From Palaemon carinicauda (taxonomy: Eukaryota; Arthropoda; Malacostraca; Decapoda; Palaemonidae): DNA of 64,000 nucleotides. Where the stretch lies: assembly GCF_036898095.1 (NCBI RefSeq), contig NC_090735.1, positions 3,567,978-3,631,977 on the forward strand, given 5' to 3'. Each line of letters starts with the position of its first letter. Position 1 is the stretch's first letter. The position numbers were made by a program, and so were the translations under genes. Below are positions 11,819 through 22,179 of this stretch, piece by piece. Below the pieces are notes generated by a model. That model had not been told where the DNA came from. It made no database searches and saw only the letters and a program-made list of their open reading frames with translations.

Positions 11819-11986
11819 GGAACTACAGTAGAGGTATAATTTGACTCCAATAACTTTAAACCATCTGTAACTATTCTCGTATAGACACGATTCGTTGGCT
11901 ACACGATGTTAACACCAACAATTCTCTTAGATAATTTGGACATCCGGTTCTGATAACCTGATGAATCATTGCACATATCTTAAAGA

Positions 11987-12390
11987 ATAACCACTCGCTG
12001 AGATATTACCGCTAAAGAGTTATTAGGTCCTTTAGCTGGGCAGAAAGTACTACATTGGATCCCTCCCTGGTTACGGCTCATTTTTACCTTGTCTACACAT
12101 ACCCTGAATACTCTGGCCTATTCTTTACGCATTTTCTTTTTTCCACCATACACTTAACGACACTAAGCTAACTAAACAATTCTTCACGTAAGTAGTTAAT
12201 TACTGCACTGTAATTGTTCAGTGGCTACTGGACAGAAAGTACTACATTGGATCTCTCTGGTTACGGCTCATTTTTACCTTGCCTACACATACACTGAATA
12301 GTCTGGCCTATTCTTTACACATTTTCTTCTTTTCCCCATACACCTAATGACACTAAGCTAACTAAACAATTCTTCACGCAAGGAGTTTGA
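11987..12390 (+). mobile_element. SINE-A 5' half with internal duplication
   Basis: Carries the rarely preserved 5' part: GAGATATTACCGCTAAAGAG, GGTTACGGCTCATTTTTACC and CTGGCCTATTCTTTAC. The segment AGAAAGTACTACATTGGATC to ACTAAACAATTCTTCACG appears twice, near 12041 and 12231. The element resumes at 12658 after a 267-bp interruption. Confidence 0.75.
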
Positions 12391-12657
12391 CCCGTGCAGA
12401 CGGATAATGAGACGTCGGCATATGGATTTTCTTCATTTATTATAAAAAGATTTGTTCGTAAGTACACATTGCACCCATCTACCCTCTCAGGTGAGGGACT
12501 TATCAACTCGAGTGCTCATCGGCAACTCACTACTGCCTTCGTTATCAAAATGCAGATATTGCAAAACATGCAGACACAGGTTTTGTGGAATACTCATGAA
12601 TATTGAGTTCATTTACCTTGATATATAAGACATCAACATACACGAATTAGGACAAGT
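12391..12657. other. Unidentified insert within SINE-A
   Basis: This sequence separates AAGGAGT from ATTACTGCAGTGTAATTG, which are adjacent in other SINE-A copies. No target duplication, inverted ends or recognisable coding is seen. A 70-codon plus-strand ORF crosses it but has no recognised motif. Confidence 0.45.
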
Positions 12658-13110
12658 ATATTACTGCAGTGTAATTGTTCAGTGGCTACTTAACTCTTTG
12701 TAATGGTAGAAGAGATCCTTTAGCTATGGTAAGCAGCTCCTCTAGGAGAAGGGCACTCTATAAGATTAAACCAATGTTCTCTAGTCTTGGTCAGTACTAT
12801 AACTATACCCTCTGTACCATGGTCTTCCGCTACCTTGGAGCTAGAGTTCTCTGGCTTCGAGGGTACACTCAGACACTCTATTCTATATTTCCTTACAGTA
12901 TTTGTCTTGGTCAGTACTATACCTATACCCTCTGTACTGTGGTCTTCCGCTACCTTGGAGCTAGAGTTCTCTGGCTTGGAGGGTACACTTAGGCACTCTA
13001 TTCTATATTTCCTTACAGTATTTCTTTTCCTCACTGGGCTATTTTCCCTGTTTTCATCCTTGGGCCTATAAATCCTGCTTTCCCAACTAGGGAGCGTCGT
13101 AGCTTAATAA
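12658..13110 (+). mobile_element. SINE-A 3' half with 120-bp tandem duplication
   Basis: Continues SINE-A from GTAATTGTTCAGTGGCTAC. A 120-bp unit starting TCTTGGTCAGTACTATA is repeated at 12785 and 12905 with a few differences. The 3' end (CCAACTAGGGAGCGTCGTAG) is altered and has no TAA tail. Confidence 0.75.
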
Positions 13111-13111
13111 G

Positions 13112-13185
13112 TAGTACGGCGCCAATGACCTTAGATGTCACGATGCCGGAAAACTTCAAATCAATCATTCAATCAATTAGCAAGT
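13112..13185 (+). repeat. Short dispersed element, possible LINE 3' end
   Basis: GGCGCCAATGACCTTAGATG, then CAATCATTCAATCAATT. An inverted relative (AAGGTCATTGGCGCCG) occurs near 27475-27495. An AATC-type tail would fit a LINE 3' end, which is my inference. Confidence 0.35.
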
Positions 13186-13402
13186 GGTAATAATTATAGG
13201 CAGTTGCATGTTTATGATATTGTTTTTCATCTATAACTCTATTTCAATTTTTTTTGAGATTTTCGTCTCCAAATCTTGTTTTTTTTTTTTTTTTTTTTTC
13301 ATTGCAATTTTTAGCTTCGTTTAAACTCTCAGAACAAAGCCATAGCATTTTTTTTTCTATATGTGCATCACCGATGTTCGTTTATATAGACACACTTCTT
13401 GA

Positions 13403-13995
13403 GGTATTATTATTATTATTATTATTATCATTATTATTATTATTATTAGCCAAGCTATAACCCTGCTTGGAAAAGCAAGATGCTATAAACCCAAGGGCTC
13501 CAATAGGGAAAAATAGCCCAGTGAGGAAAGGAAATAGGGAAATAAATAAATGACGAGAACAAATTAGCAATAAATCATTCTAAAAACAGTAACAACGTCA
13601 AAACAGATATGTCATATATAAACTATAAAAAGAGTCATGTCAGTCTGTTCAACATAAAAACATTTCCTGCAACTTTGAAGTCCTGAAGTTCCACCGATTC
13701 AACTACCCGATTAGGAAGGTCATTCCACAACTTGGTCACAGGTGGAATAAAACTTCTAAAATACTGTATAGTATTGGCCTCATGATGGAGAAGGCCTGGC
13801 TATTAGAATTAACTGCCTGCCTATTATTACGAACAGGATAGAATTGTCCAGGAAGATCTGAATGTAAAGGATGGTCAGAGTTATGAAAAATCTTATGCAA
13901 CATGCATAAAGAACTAATTGAACGACGGTGCCAAAGATTAATATTTAGATCAGGAATAAGAAATACGAATAAGAAATTTAATAGACAAAGATCGC
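13403..13995 (-). pseudogene. LINE-J 3' end with C-terminus of reverse transcriptase ORF
   Basis: A minus-strand LINE, 5'-truncated. The coding remnant reads LIPDLNINLWHRRSISSLCM, then SDLPGQFYPVRN and VTKLWNDLPNRVVESVEL, and ends NRLT plus TGA at 13635-13637. A one-base loss near 13776-13779 shifts the frame. After the stop come TTTTTATAGTTTATATATG, a CTCACTGGGCTATTTTTCCC block and a short (TAA)n tail. This 3' region is the same as that of the SINE-A copies. The peptide is of the jockey/I-type LINE C-terminal kind by recollection. A 13-base tandem duplication lies near 13957-13982. Confidence 0.85.
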
Positions 13996-14112
13996 ATCCT
14001 GTCAATTCTTTGCTATTTTCATATCCATACAATTTGTATTTTGATTTTCACCCATGTTCTTCCATAAGAACACCACTATTTCAAAGTTTTTTTCTTCGAA
14101 AGTAAACGAGAA

Positions 14113-14116
<4 letters not shown>

Positions 14117-14189
<73 letters not shown>
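14117..14189. repeat. (AG)n microsatellite
   Basis: A pure AG dinucleotide run. Confidence 0.97.
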
Positions 14190-14191
<2 letters not shown>

Positions 14192-14466
14192 CTGCTAATA
14201 CGTCTACACTAACTCGTTCTAGGAGAGTTGCACTAGTCAATTCTAGTAATAACACAGTAACACAATTGCCCTAAAGGAGCATGCATCACGATAGTTCTTC
14301 ACAAAAGCAGTATCTTACTTTTGTATCTTGTTCAGCACTTATCTAATTCGGCTTTCACGCAAAAGACACATTTTCTATTTGACAAACCGTCTGCGAGAAC
14401 ATTTGGTCACTACTGTATAGCTATCATTTATTTCAGTTACATTTTCCATCACTAAAAAATTAAACT

Positions 14467-14655
14467 TTAAGGGCTGATTTTCTGGTCATATACTTCAGGG
14501 TAACCCTACTTTAATATTTTCTATCATGAAATAATGAAACTTAACTCTAAGGGTTGCATTTTCTAGTCCTACTCTCTACAGGACGCCTCGTAGTTAATTT
14601 TGTCGTATACATTCCAAGGCATTCAAGCATTTCAGACGGCATATTAAGAAGCTGG
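14467..14655 (+). repeat. E element, two partial copies
   Basis: TTAAGGGCTGATTTTCTGGT, then a restart at CTAAGGGTTGCATTTTCTAG, ending CATTCCAAGGCATTCAAGC and CATATT. It matches E copies at 24492, 24861, 27085 and 42440. Confidence 0.6.
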
Positions 14656-15230
14656 TATAATGTATTCACGTCTTTTGTCGCTTCTCTAATGTTAGTTTTA
14701 TTCTGTTGTCCTCATTCTACCAAATGATTCCAGTGTTTAATTAACTAACGTCGCTTTCATTCTATACTACTCAAGACGCGATCACATACAGTTCCGCTCA
14801 TGAGGTTTCCAGCTAAGTAACATTCCCCAGTGTAAATAAACAGCTGTATAGTAACCTTGTTTCTCTGAACATGAGAAAAGAAGCCCATGAAATATCTATG
14901 CGAGTTTTAAGTCTCGCCTCCTGCAAAGCTTCGTTTGTTATTGCCGAGCGTGTTATCATCCTCAAGGAATCGGCGACGAGCGGACCATAACCTCCTGAAG
15001 GGCCTTGACCTCTCCTGCAATGTGGGAACCTGTGGTACCCAACCCTAAACCGTAGTTCCAAGAACGTTATCTATCTTGAATCTGCTGCATTCCTTACTCG
15101 TAAGACAGATCCGGTGTTTGAAAGACAGCCTTTGAGTATGTTTGAACTTTGTTTCGACGGTCTGGGAGTTGCGGCAGCTGCTATAACTCAAACGAAACAT
15201 CGTGCACTTGCAACCCACGCTGGAATGAAA
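14656..15230. other. Unique, CpG-bearing stretch, no gene recognised
   Basis: Higher GC than the surroundings, with no repeat-family match. A minus-strand 82-codon ORF (14813-15061) is open but has no motif I know. GAAACATCGTGCACTTGCAA is tandemly duplicated at about 15196 and 15226. Confidence 0.4.
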
Positions 15231-16087
15231 CATCGTGCACTTGCAACTGAATGTCCGTTTCCCCCCTCCCTTCCCACATCGTAGATCCCGACCAGGCCTC
15301 CCCTCCGGCCCCTCTCCTCCTCACCCGGGAGACTGAGCAGAAGAGTAGAGGGTGTCTGAGGCACCACCACCGCCGGGCTGGTCCTGGTCCTCCTCAGTCC
15401 TCCTCCACCTCCTCCTCCTTCTAGCTCAGTCTGTCCCTGACTCTGGTAGGGAACGCTGGTGACGCACTACCGGACCAACGTGTTAGGTGTTTATTATCAT
15501 CCCTTCCTCTTATTCCATGCCACTACTACTATAACTGTCGCATATTCATTCCTTCCCCCTAACACAATCCACGCTTGACTCGTATTATTCAGCTAACTCA
15601 TTCCCTCCCCCGCAATCCCAGGGCCTATATGCCTACCTGCAGAAAATTGTATTATACTTGCTCGTCGGATATCGTATCAGTATGGCCTGTTAAACGTCCC
15701 GGGCGGTGGCTATGCCTGAAAATTTCCTTCGTAGTGCGGAAGTGGTTAAGAAACGCAGTTTGTGAACGTCATATCTGTTGCTTGGTGTGTCCATGATAGA
15801 AGTTTAACGTCGAAAATAGTGAAATAACCCACAACAAAAAGTAGTATTTTAACCAATTGCATTATTGTCCACTGTTAACGTTTGTTGCAAGGTTTAGTGA
15901 ATGTTTTTATATATATAAAATATATTCTGTGAAGTTTTAAGGAAAGGTCTCATTGCCTCAGTGTTTTGTCCCCGAATTTTCCATTAGTTTTTGAAAAATT
16001 ATTTTACGACAGTTCAGTGTGACTGACCTAGAGGAAGGTTCTTAACCTCGGCAAGTGACAGACAGAAAGAAAAGTCAGAAAGGAACC
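15231..16087 (+). promoter_or_regulatory. Candidate promoter and 5' UTR
   Basis: A GC- and CpG-richer, non-repetitive block directly upstream of a good Kozak ATG. A TATATAAAA run lies near 15913, about 35-45 bp upstream of possible initiators (CTCATTG at 15948, CTCAGTG at 15957). A further TCAGTGTG lies near 16014. The in-frame stop TAA at 16043-16045 fits an untranslated leader. The assignment is by inference only. Confidence 0.3.
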
Positions 16088-16204
16088 ATGGAGTATGGGG
16101 CAGTCCTTCGTCTGCTTGGCAGGGCCCGTCATGTCAAGGGCGGGCCCTTTTGTACCCTTGCGCCCGCCGCTGTTATCTGCAGGATGCCCAACGTTTTAAC
16201 TCAG
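16088..16204 (+). CDS. Candidate first coding exon (39 codons), host gene of unknown identity
   Basis: The ATG at 16088 sits in AGGAACCATGG, a strong start context, and is the first ATG after an in-frame stop at 16043. The 39 codons end in CAG followed by GTGCGT at 16205, a plausible phase-0 splice donor. The peptide (MEYGAVLRLLGRARHVKGGP, then FCTLAPAAVI and ending MPNVLTQ) has five basic residues and one acidic residue, as mitochondrial presequences often do. I cannot name the protein. No partner exon was found downstream, so the first intron would exceed 47 kb or run into repeats. It could equally be a chance ORF. Base composition is clearly richer in GC than the flanks. Confidence 0.35.
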
Positions 16205-16320
16205 GTGCGTTCTGTAAATTTGTGTGGATTTTTTCCAGATGGTGTACGTGTTGAAGGATTATTACGAGGAAAATGCTTCAATTACAGGATGTATATTATA
16301 ATGAAATTATGAATCTGGCT

Positions 16321-16334
16321 GATTATTATTATTA

Positions 16335-16381
<47 letters not shown>

Positions 16382-16552
16382 GTTATTGTTATTGTTGTTA
16401 TTATTTTTATTATTATTATTATTGTTATTATTGTTATTATTATTATTATTATTATTATTAGCTAAGCTACAACCCTAGTTGGAAAAGCAAGGTGCTATAA
16501 GCCCAAGGGCTCCAACAGGGAAAAATAGCCCAGTGAGGAAAGGAAATAAGGA

Positions 16553-16553
<1 letters not shown>
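16321..16553 (-). mobile_element. SINE-A/LINE-J 3' end with long TTA/TTG tail
   Basis: About 137 bp of imperfect TTA tract, then GCTAAGCTACAACCCTAGTT and about 95 bp of body ending AAAGGAAATAAGG. It is too short to assign to SINE-A or LINE-J. Confidence 0.85.
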
Positions 16554-16591
<38 letters not shown>

Positions 16592-16740
16592 TTTTATTAT
16601 TATTATTACTGTTATTGTTATTATTTCAAGCTAAGCTACAACCCTAGTTGGATAAGCAAGATGCTATAATCCCAAGGGCTCCAACAGGTAAAAATAGCCC
16701 AGCGAGGAAAGGAAGTAAGGAAATAATTAAACGATATAAG
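16554..16740 (-). mobile_element. SINE-A/LINE-J 3' end, second tandem copy
   Basis: A TTA tail (16554-16625), then AAGCTAAGCTACAACCCTAG and about 110 bp of body. It lies head-to-tail with the preceding copy. Confidence 0.82.
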
Positions 16741-16780
16741 TAGCAATGGAACCTGTGAAGAACATGGCAAGATAATAGTC

Positions 16781-17020
16781 ACACTATTAAAAATTTGCCG
16801 AAAAAAAAAAAACAGGTGAAACTCCTGGAATAAATGTTGCCAGGCATTTACCGTTTTAAAACCGGATATATTGACGTTAAGGAGTGATATCACGGTCACC
16901 AACCCGTCAAAGATAATAACAAAGTAGGGTAAAAATTAACGGTCGCCTGTATTTTACTGAAATACGGCTGAGAACAGTATATTTTTACTGAGAATTTCCG
17001 ATTAAAATTACGCTTTTTAA
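16781..17020 (+). mobile_element. F element (MITE-like), copy 1
   Basis: Begins ACACTATTAAAAATTTGCC, runs through GAATAAATGTTGCCAGGCAT, GATATATTGACG and ACGGCTGAGAACAGTATAT, and ends near GCTTTTTAA. It matches 22180-22418 (inverted) and 23291-23487. Confidence 0.65.
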
Positions 17021-17137
17021 CAGGGCTATTTTTCCCTATGGAGCCGTTGGGATTATAGCACCTTGCTCTTCCAACTAGTGTTGTAGCTTAGCTACTACTA
17101 CTACTACTACTGCTGCTACTGCTACTACTAATGATAA
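17021..17137 (+). mobile_element. SINE-A/LINE-J 3' end with (TAC)n tail
   Basis: GGGCTATTTTTCCCTATGG to GTTGTAGCTTAGC, then a CTACTACTA/CTGCTG tail instead of TAA. About 75 bp of body. Confidence 0.8.
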
Positions 17138-17140
17138 TGA

Positions 17141-17234
17141 TTCCTTATTTCCTTTCCTCACTCTGCTATTTTTCCCTGTTGGAGCCCTTGGGCTTATAGC
17201 ACCTTGCTTTTCCAACTAGAGTTGTAGTTAGCTA

Positions 17235-17273
<39 letters not shown>

Positions 17274-17291
17274 GTAATAATAATAATAATC
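17141..17291 (+). mobile_element. SINE-A/LINE-J 3' end
   Basis: CCTTATTTCCTTTCCTCACT to CCAACTAGAGTTGTAG and a TAA tail. It lies directly after the previous copy in the same orientation. Confidence 0.83.
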
Positions 17292-17514
17292 ATGGCAATA
17301 ATGATTTAGTTATATTTTATCCACATGGAGGTGTGTCCAATTAGGTTTGGTTGTCATTTATTATTTTAATTAAAATATTACTCTCGGTTTGAGTAATGTA
17401 TGATGGGATATGTAGATGTGTTGCAACTTTATTAGAAGCAGGATACAGAGCATCCGTTGTTGCCGATGTGCGCCAAAGTAGTAAAGGTGCGTCTTTCGTG
17501 AAGTTGGTTCAGTT

Positions 17515-17603
17515 TCCTCCGCCAACGAAGTTGGAGGGAGGTTACGTTTTACCCCCTGTTTGTTTGTTTGTGAACATCCTCGTGGCCATAATGTTAATCG
17601 TAG

Positions 17604-17605
<2 letters not shown>
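17515..17605 (+). repeat. C element fragment
   Basis: Starts TCCGCCAACGAAGTTGGAGG, continues through CCCCTGTTTGTTTG, and stops at AATCGTAGAGTA, exactly where a SINE-A tail begins. Confidence 0.75.
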
Positions 17606-17656
<51 letters not shown>

Positions 17657-17754
17657 TTGTTAAGCTATAACCGTAGTTGGAAAAGCAGGATGCTATATGC
17701 CCAAGGGCTCCAACAGGGAAAATAGCCTAGTGAGGAAAGGAAATAAGAACGAAT
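17606..17754 (-). mobile_element. SINE-A/LINE-J 3' end inserted in C element
   Basis: A TTA tail of about 49 bp, then TTAAGCTATAACCGTAGTTG and about 95 bp of body. Confidence 0.83.
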
Positions 17755-18000
17755 TATTATTATTATTATTAAGCTATAACCCTAGTTGGTAAAGCAGGAT
17801 GCTATAAGCCCAATGGCTCCAACAGGGAAAAATAGCCCAGTGACGAAAAAAAAACTAAAAGAGAAGTTTAAGAATAATAACTTTAAAATAAATCTTTCAT
17901 ATATTAACTATGAAAACTTGAAAATAAGAAGAGGAAGAGAAACGAGATAGAATAGTGTGCTCGAGTGTACCCTCAAGCAAGAGAACTCTACCCTAAGATT
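17755..18000 (-). mobile_element. SINE-A copy, 5'-truncated
   Basis: A short TTA tail, AAGCTATAACCCTAGTTGGT, and a body through GAGTGTACCCTCAAGCAAG to AACTCTACCCTAAGA. It lies head-to-tail with the previous copy. Confidence 0.85.
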
Positions 18001-18447
18001 AACTGTTATTTGATAATGCAGCAATGGCAGTATAATCTCCCAAGGCAAAATTTCGCATAACAAAGATGCAATAAGCAAATAAACTTTGAAAATTTTGGAG
18101 ATTATAATTGTGTATAAGCAGCAGATCATAAGTATGACGAGACCGCTTTGACTGAATGATAAGTGAGTGACAGCTTTGATCTTTACAGTGGACTTCGTGT
18201 TGAGTGAATTACGCCACCCGGATAAAAAGAACAAAGCATAAACAATAAATCCGGTAACTACGTTACTAGTTTTTAATGAACGTGGTGTTCAAAAGTTCAA
18301 AACATTCCACTGTCATAGATAATTCTCTTTCACATCCCACACACGCAGCTGATACTGTTTTTTTCCCCCCTTGAACAAGTCATCCGATAGATAAGGCAAT
18401 CCACTTCATTGTGTTGTAGAATCTTGAATCAAATTAATGCAACTCTT
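18001..18447. other. Unique stretch, nothing recognised
   Basis: TTAACTGTTAT at the left edge could be resumed C element sequence, but the match is too short to claim. No gene is seen. Confidence 0.35.
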
Positions 18448-21436
18448 TTGATTATCTTCAGAACCTTGAAATTGACTTTTGATAGTCTTCATGATAGTCT
18501 TCAAAACGTTGAAATTGACTTGTGATAGTCTTCAAAACGTTGAAATTGACTTGAGATAGTCTTCAAAACGTTGAAATTGACTTTTGATAGTCTTCAAAAC
18601 GTTGAAATTGACTTTTGATAGTCTTGAAAACCTTGAAATTTACTTGTGATAGTCGTTCAAAACGTTGAAATTGAACTTGTGATAGTCTTCAAAACGTTGA
18701 AATTGACTTTTGATAGTCTTCAAGACGTTGAAATTGACTGTGCTAGTCTTCAAAACGTTGAAATTGACTTTTTGTAATCTTCAAAACCTTGAAATTGACT
18801 TTGTAATCTTCAAAACCTTAAAATTGACTATTTGTAATCTTAAAAACCTTAAAATTGAATAATGATAGTCTTCAAAACCTTGAGATTGACTTGTGATAGT
18901 CTTCAAAACCTTAAAATTGACTTTTTGTAATCTTCAAAACCTTAAAATTTAATAATGATAGCCTTCAAAACCTTGAGATTGACTTGTGCTAGTCTTCAAA
19001 ACCTTGAGATTGACTTATGATAGTCTTCAAAACGTTGAAATTGACTTTTGATAGTCTTCAACCTTGTAATTGACTTTTGATAGTCTAAAAAATCTTGAAA
19101 TTGACTTTTGATAGTCTTCAAAACGTTGAAATTGACTTGTGATAGTCTTGTGATAGTCTTCAACCTTGTAATTGACTTTTGATAGTCTTCAAAATGTTGA
19201 TATTAACTTTTTGTAATCTTCAAAATGTTGAAATTGACTTGTGATAGTCTTCAAAACGTTAAAATTGACTTGTGATAGTCTTCAAAACGTTGAAATTGAC
19301 TTGTGATAGTCTTCAAAACGTTGAAATTGACTTGTGATAGTCTTCAAAACGTTGAAATTTACTTTTGATAGTCTTCAAAACGTTGTAATTGACTTGTGAT
19401 AGTCTTCAAAACGTTGAAGTTGACTTATGATGGTCTTCAAACGTTGAGATTAACTTTTGATAGTCTTGAAAACCTTGAAATTGACTTGTGATAGTCATCA
19501 AAACTTTGAAATTAACTTGAGATAGTCTTCAAAACGTTGAAGTTGACTTTTGATAGTCTTCAAACGTTGAAATTAACTTTTGATAGTCTTCAAAACCTTG
19601 AGATTGACTTGTGATAGTGTTCAAAACGTTGAAATTGACTTTTGATAGTGTTCAAGACGTTTAAATTGACTTTTGAATGTCTTCAAGACGTTTAAATTGA
19701 CTTTTGAATGTCTTCAAAACGTTGAAATTGACTTTTTGTAATCTTCAAAACGTTGAAATTGACTTGTGATAGTCTTCAAAACGTTGAAATTGACTTTTGA
19801 TAGTCTAAAAAATCTTGAAATTGACTTTTGATAGTCTTCAAAACGTTGAAATTGACTTGTGATAGTCTTCAAAACGTTGAAATTGACTTGTGATAGTCTT
19901 CAAAACGTTGAAATTGACTTGTGATAGTCTTCAAAACGTTGAAATTGACTTGTGATAGTCTTCAAAACGTTGAAATTGACTTGTGATAGTCTTCAAAACG
20001 TCGAAATTGACTTGTGATAGTCTTCAAAATGTTGAAATTGACTTTTGATAGTCTTCAAGACGTTGAAATTGACTTGTGATAGTCTTCAAACTTGTAATTG
20101 ACTTTTGATAGTCTTCAAAACGTTGATATTGACTTTTTGTAATCTTCAAAATGTTGAAATTGACTTGTGATAGTCTTCAAAACGTTGAAATTGACTTGTG
20201 ATAGTCTTCAAAACGTTGAAATTGGCTTTTGATAGTCTTCAAAACGTTGAAATTGGCTTTTGATAGTCTTCAAAACGTTGAAATTGACTTGTGATAGTCT
20301 TCAAAATGTTGAAGTTGACTTTTGATGGTCTTCAAACGTTGAAATTAACTTTTGATAGTCTTCAAAACGTTGAAATTGACTTGTGATAGTCTTCAAAACG
20401 TTGAAATTGAACTTGTGATAGTCTTCAAAACGTTGAAATTGACTTTTGATAGTCTTCAAGACGTTTAAATTGACTTTTGAATGTCTTCAAAACGTTGAAA
20501 TTGACTTTTTGTAATCTTCAAAACGTTGAAATTGACTTGTGATAGTCTTCAAAACGTTGAAATTGACTTTTGATAGTCTAAAAAATTTTGAAATTGACTT
20601 TTGATAGTCTTCAAAACGTTGAAATTGACTTGTGATAGTCTTCAAAACGTTGAAATTGACTTGTGATAGTCTTCAAAACGTTGAAATTGACTTGTGATAG
20701 TCTTCAAAACGTTGAAATTGACTTGTGATAGTCTTCAAAATGTTGAAGTTGACTTTTGATGGTCTTCAAACGTTGAAATTAACTTTTGATAGTCTTGAAA
20801 ACCTTGAAATTAAAACGTTGAAATTGACTTGTGATAGTCTTCAAAACGTTGAAATTGACTTGTGATAGTCTTCAAAATGTTGAAGTTGACTTTTGATGGT
20901 CTTCAAACGTTGAAATTAACTTTTGATAGTCTTGAAAACCTTGAAATTGACTTGTGATAGTCTTCTAAACGTTGAAGTTGACTTTTGATGGTCTTCAAAC
21001 GTTGAAATTAACTTTTGATAGTCTTCAAAACCTTGAGATTGACTTATGATAGTCTTCAAAACGTTGAAATTGACTTTTGATAGTCTTCAACCTTGTAATT
21101 GACTTTTGATAGTCTAAAAAATCTTGAAATTGACTTTTGATAGTCTTCAAAACGTTGAAATTGACTTGTGATAGTCTTCAACCTTGTAATTGACTTTTGA
21201 TAGTCTTCAAAATGTTGATATTAACTTTTTGTAATCTTCAAAATGTTGAAATTGACTTGTGATAGTCTTCAAAACGTTAAAATTGACTTGTGATAGTCTT
21301 CAAAACGTTGAAATTGACTTTTGATAGTCTTCAAAACGTTGAAATTGACTTGTGATAGTCTTCAAAATGTTGAAGTTGACTTTTGATGGTCTTCAAACGT
21401 TGAAATTAACTTTTGATAGTCTTCAAAACCTTGAAA
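18448..21436. repeat. 31-bp satellite array
   Basis: About 95 diverged units of the type CTTCAAAACGTTGAAATTGA plus CTTGTGATAGT. Variants (CCTTGAAATT, TTTTTGTAATC, TCTAAAAAATC) recur in blocks, giving a higher-order pattern. The unit core TTCAAAACGTTGAA is a quasi-palindrome. Confidence 0.97.
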
Positions 21437-21956
21437 TTGACTTGTGATCGTTTCAAAACGTCGAAATTGACTTGTGATCGTTTTAAAACGTCGAAATTGA
21501 CTTGTGATCGTTTCAAAACGTTGAAATTGACTTGTGATCGTTTCAAAGCGTCGAAATTGACTTGTGATCGTTTCAAAACGTCGAAATTGACTTGTGATCG
21601 TTTCAAAACGTCGAAATTGACTTGTGATCGTTTCAAAACGTCGAAATTGACTTGTGATCGTTTCAAAACGTCGAAATTGACTTGTGATCGTTTCAAAACG
21701 TCGAAATTGACTTGTGATCGTTTCAAAACGTCGAAATTGACTTGTGATCGTTTCAAAACGTCGAAATTGACTTGTGATCGTTTCAAAACGTCGAAATTGA
21801 CTTGTGATCGTTTCAAAACGTAGAAATTGACTTGTGATCGTTTCAAAACGTCGAAATGGACTTGTGATCGTTTCAAAACATCGAAATTGACTTGTGATCG
21901 TTTCAAAACGTTGAAATTGACTTGTGATCGTTTCAAAACGTTGAAATTGACTTGTG
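21437..21956. repeat. 30-bp homogenised sub-array of the same satellite
   Basis: About 17 nearly identical units, CGTTTCAAAACGTCGAAATT plus GACTTGTGAT, one base shorter than the neighbouring units. Being a multiple of three, it leaves all frames open (up to 211 codons on the minus strand). I regard these ORFs as artefacts. Confidence 0.97.
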
Positions 21957-22179
21957 AAAGTCTTCAAAACCTTGAAATTGATTAATAGGAATCGCAAGAC
22001 GAAGCCTGTCGAGTAAATTATGCACGTTATTCCATTTGTGACGAGGAATGGGTATTTCTTTATAACAAGTTATAGTCAGGGACTGGAGTGTGGGCCATTT
22101 GTAGCCACTGAATGTCATTTCTCTCTGTTAGGAGTTTGTGGTATCAAGTCAAAAGTTATTACATTTGTTACTGACAATT

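Larger units (their letters stand above)
11080..11985 (+). repeat. D element copy 2, split by two SINE-A copies
   Basis: D segments at 11080-11250, 11542-11585 and 11819-11985 align in order with copy 1 at 8888-10047 (TTTTTCTGGTCC, then GATATAATCTTC, then CTCCAATAACTTTAAACCAT, then TTTGGACATCCGGTT). Opposite-strand SINE-A copies interrupt it. Confidence 0.55.

Noticed and set aside
15188..15370. Minus-strand 60-codon gene
   Set aside because: It is a short, GC-driven open frame over a tandem duplication; no motif.
18448..21956. CRISPR array (regular short repeats)
   Set aside because: There are no unique spacers between units; the units are contiguous, and this is a eukaryotic satellite.
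21362..21997. 211-codon repetitive protein gene
   Set aside because: The 30-bp unit leaves all frames open; there is no start context and both strands are equally open.
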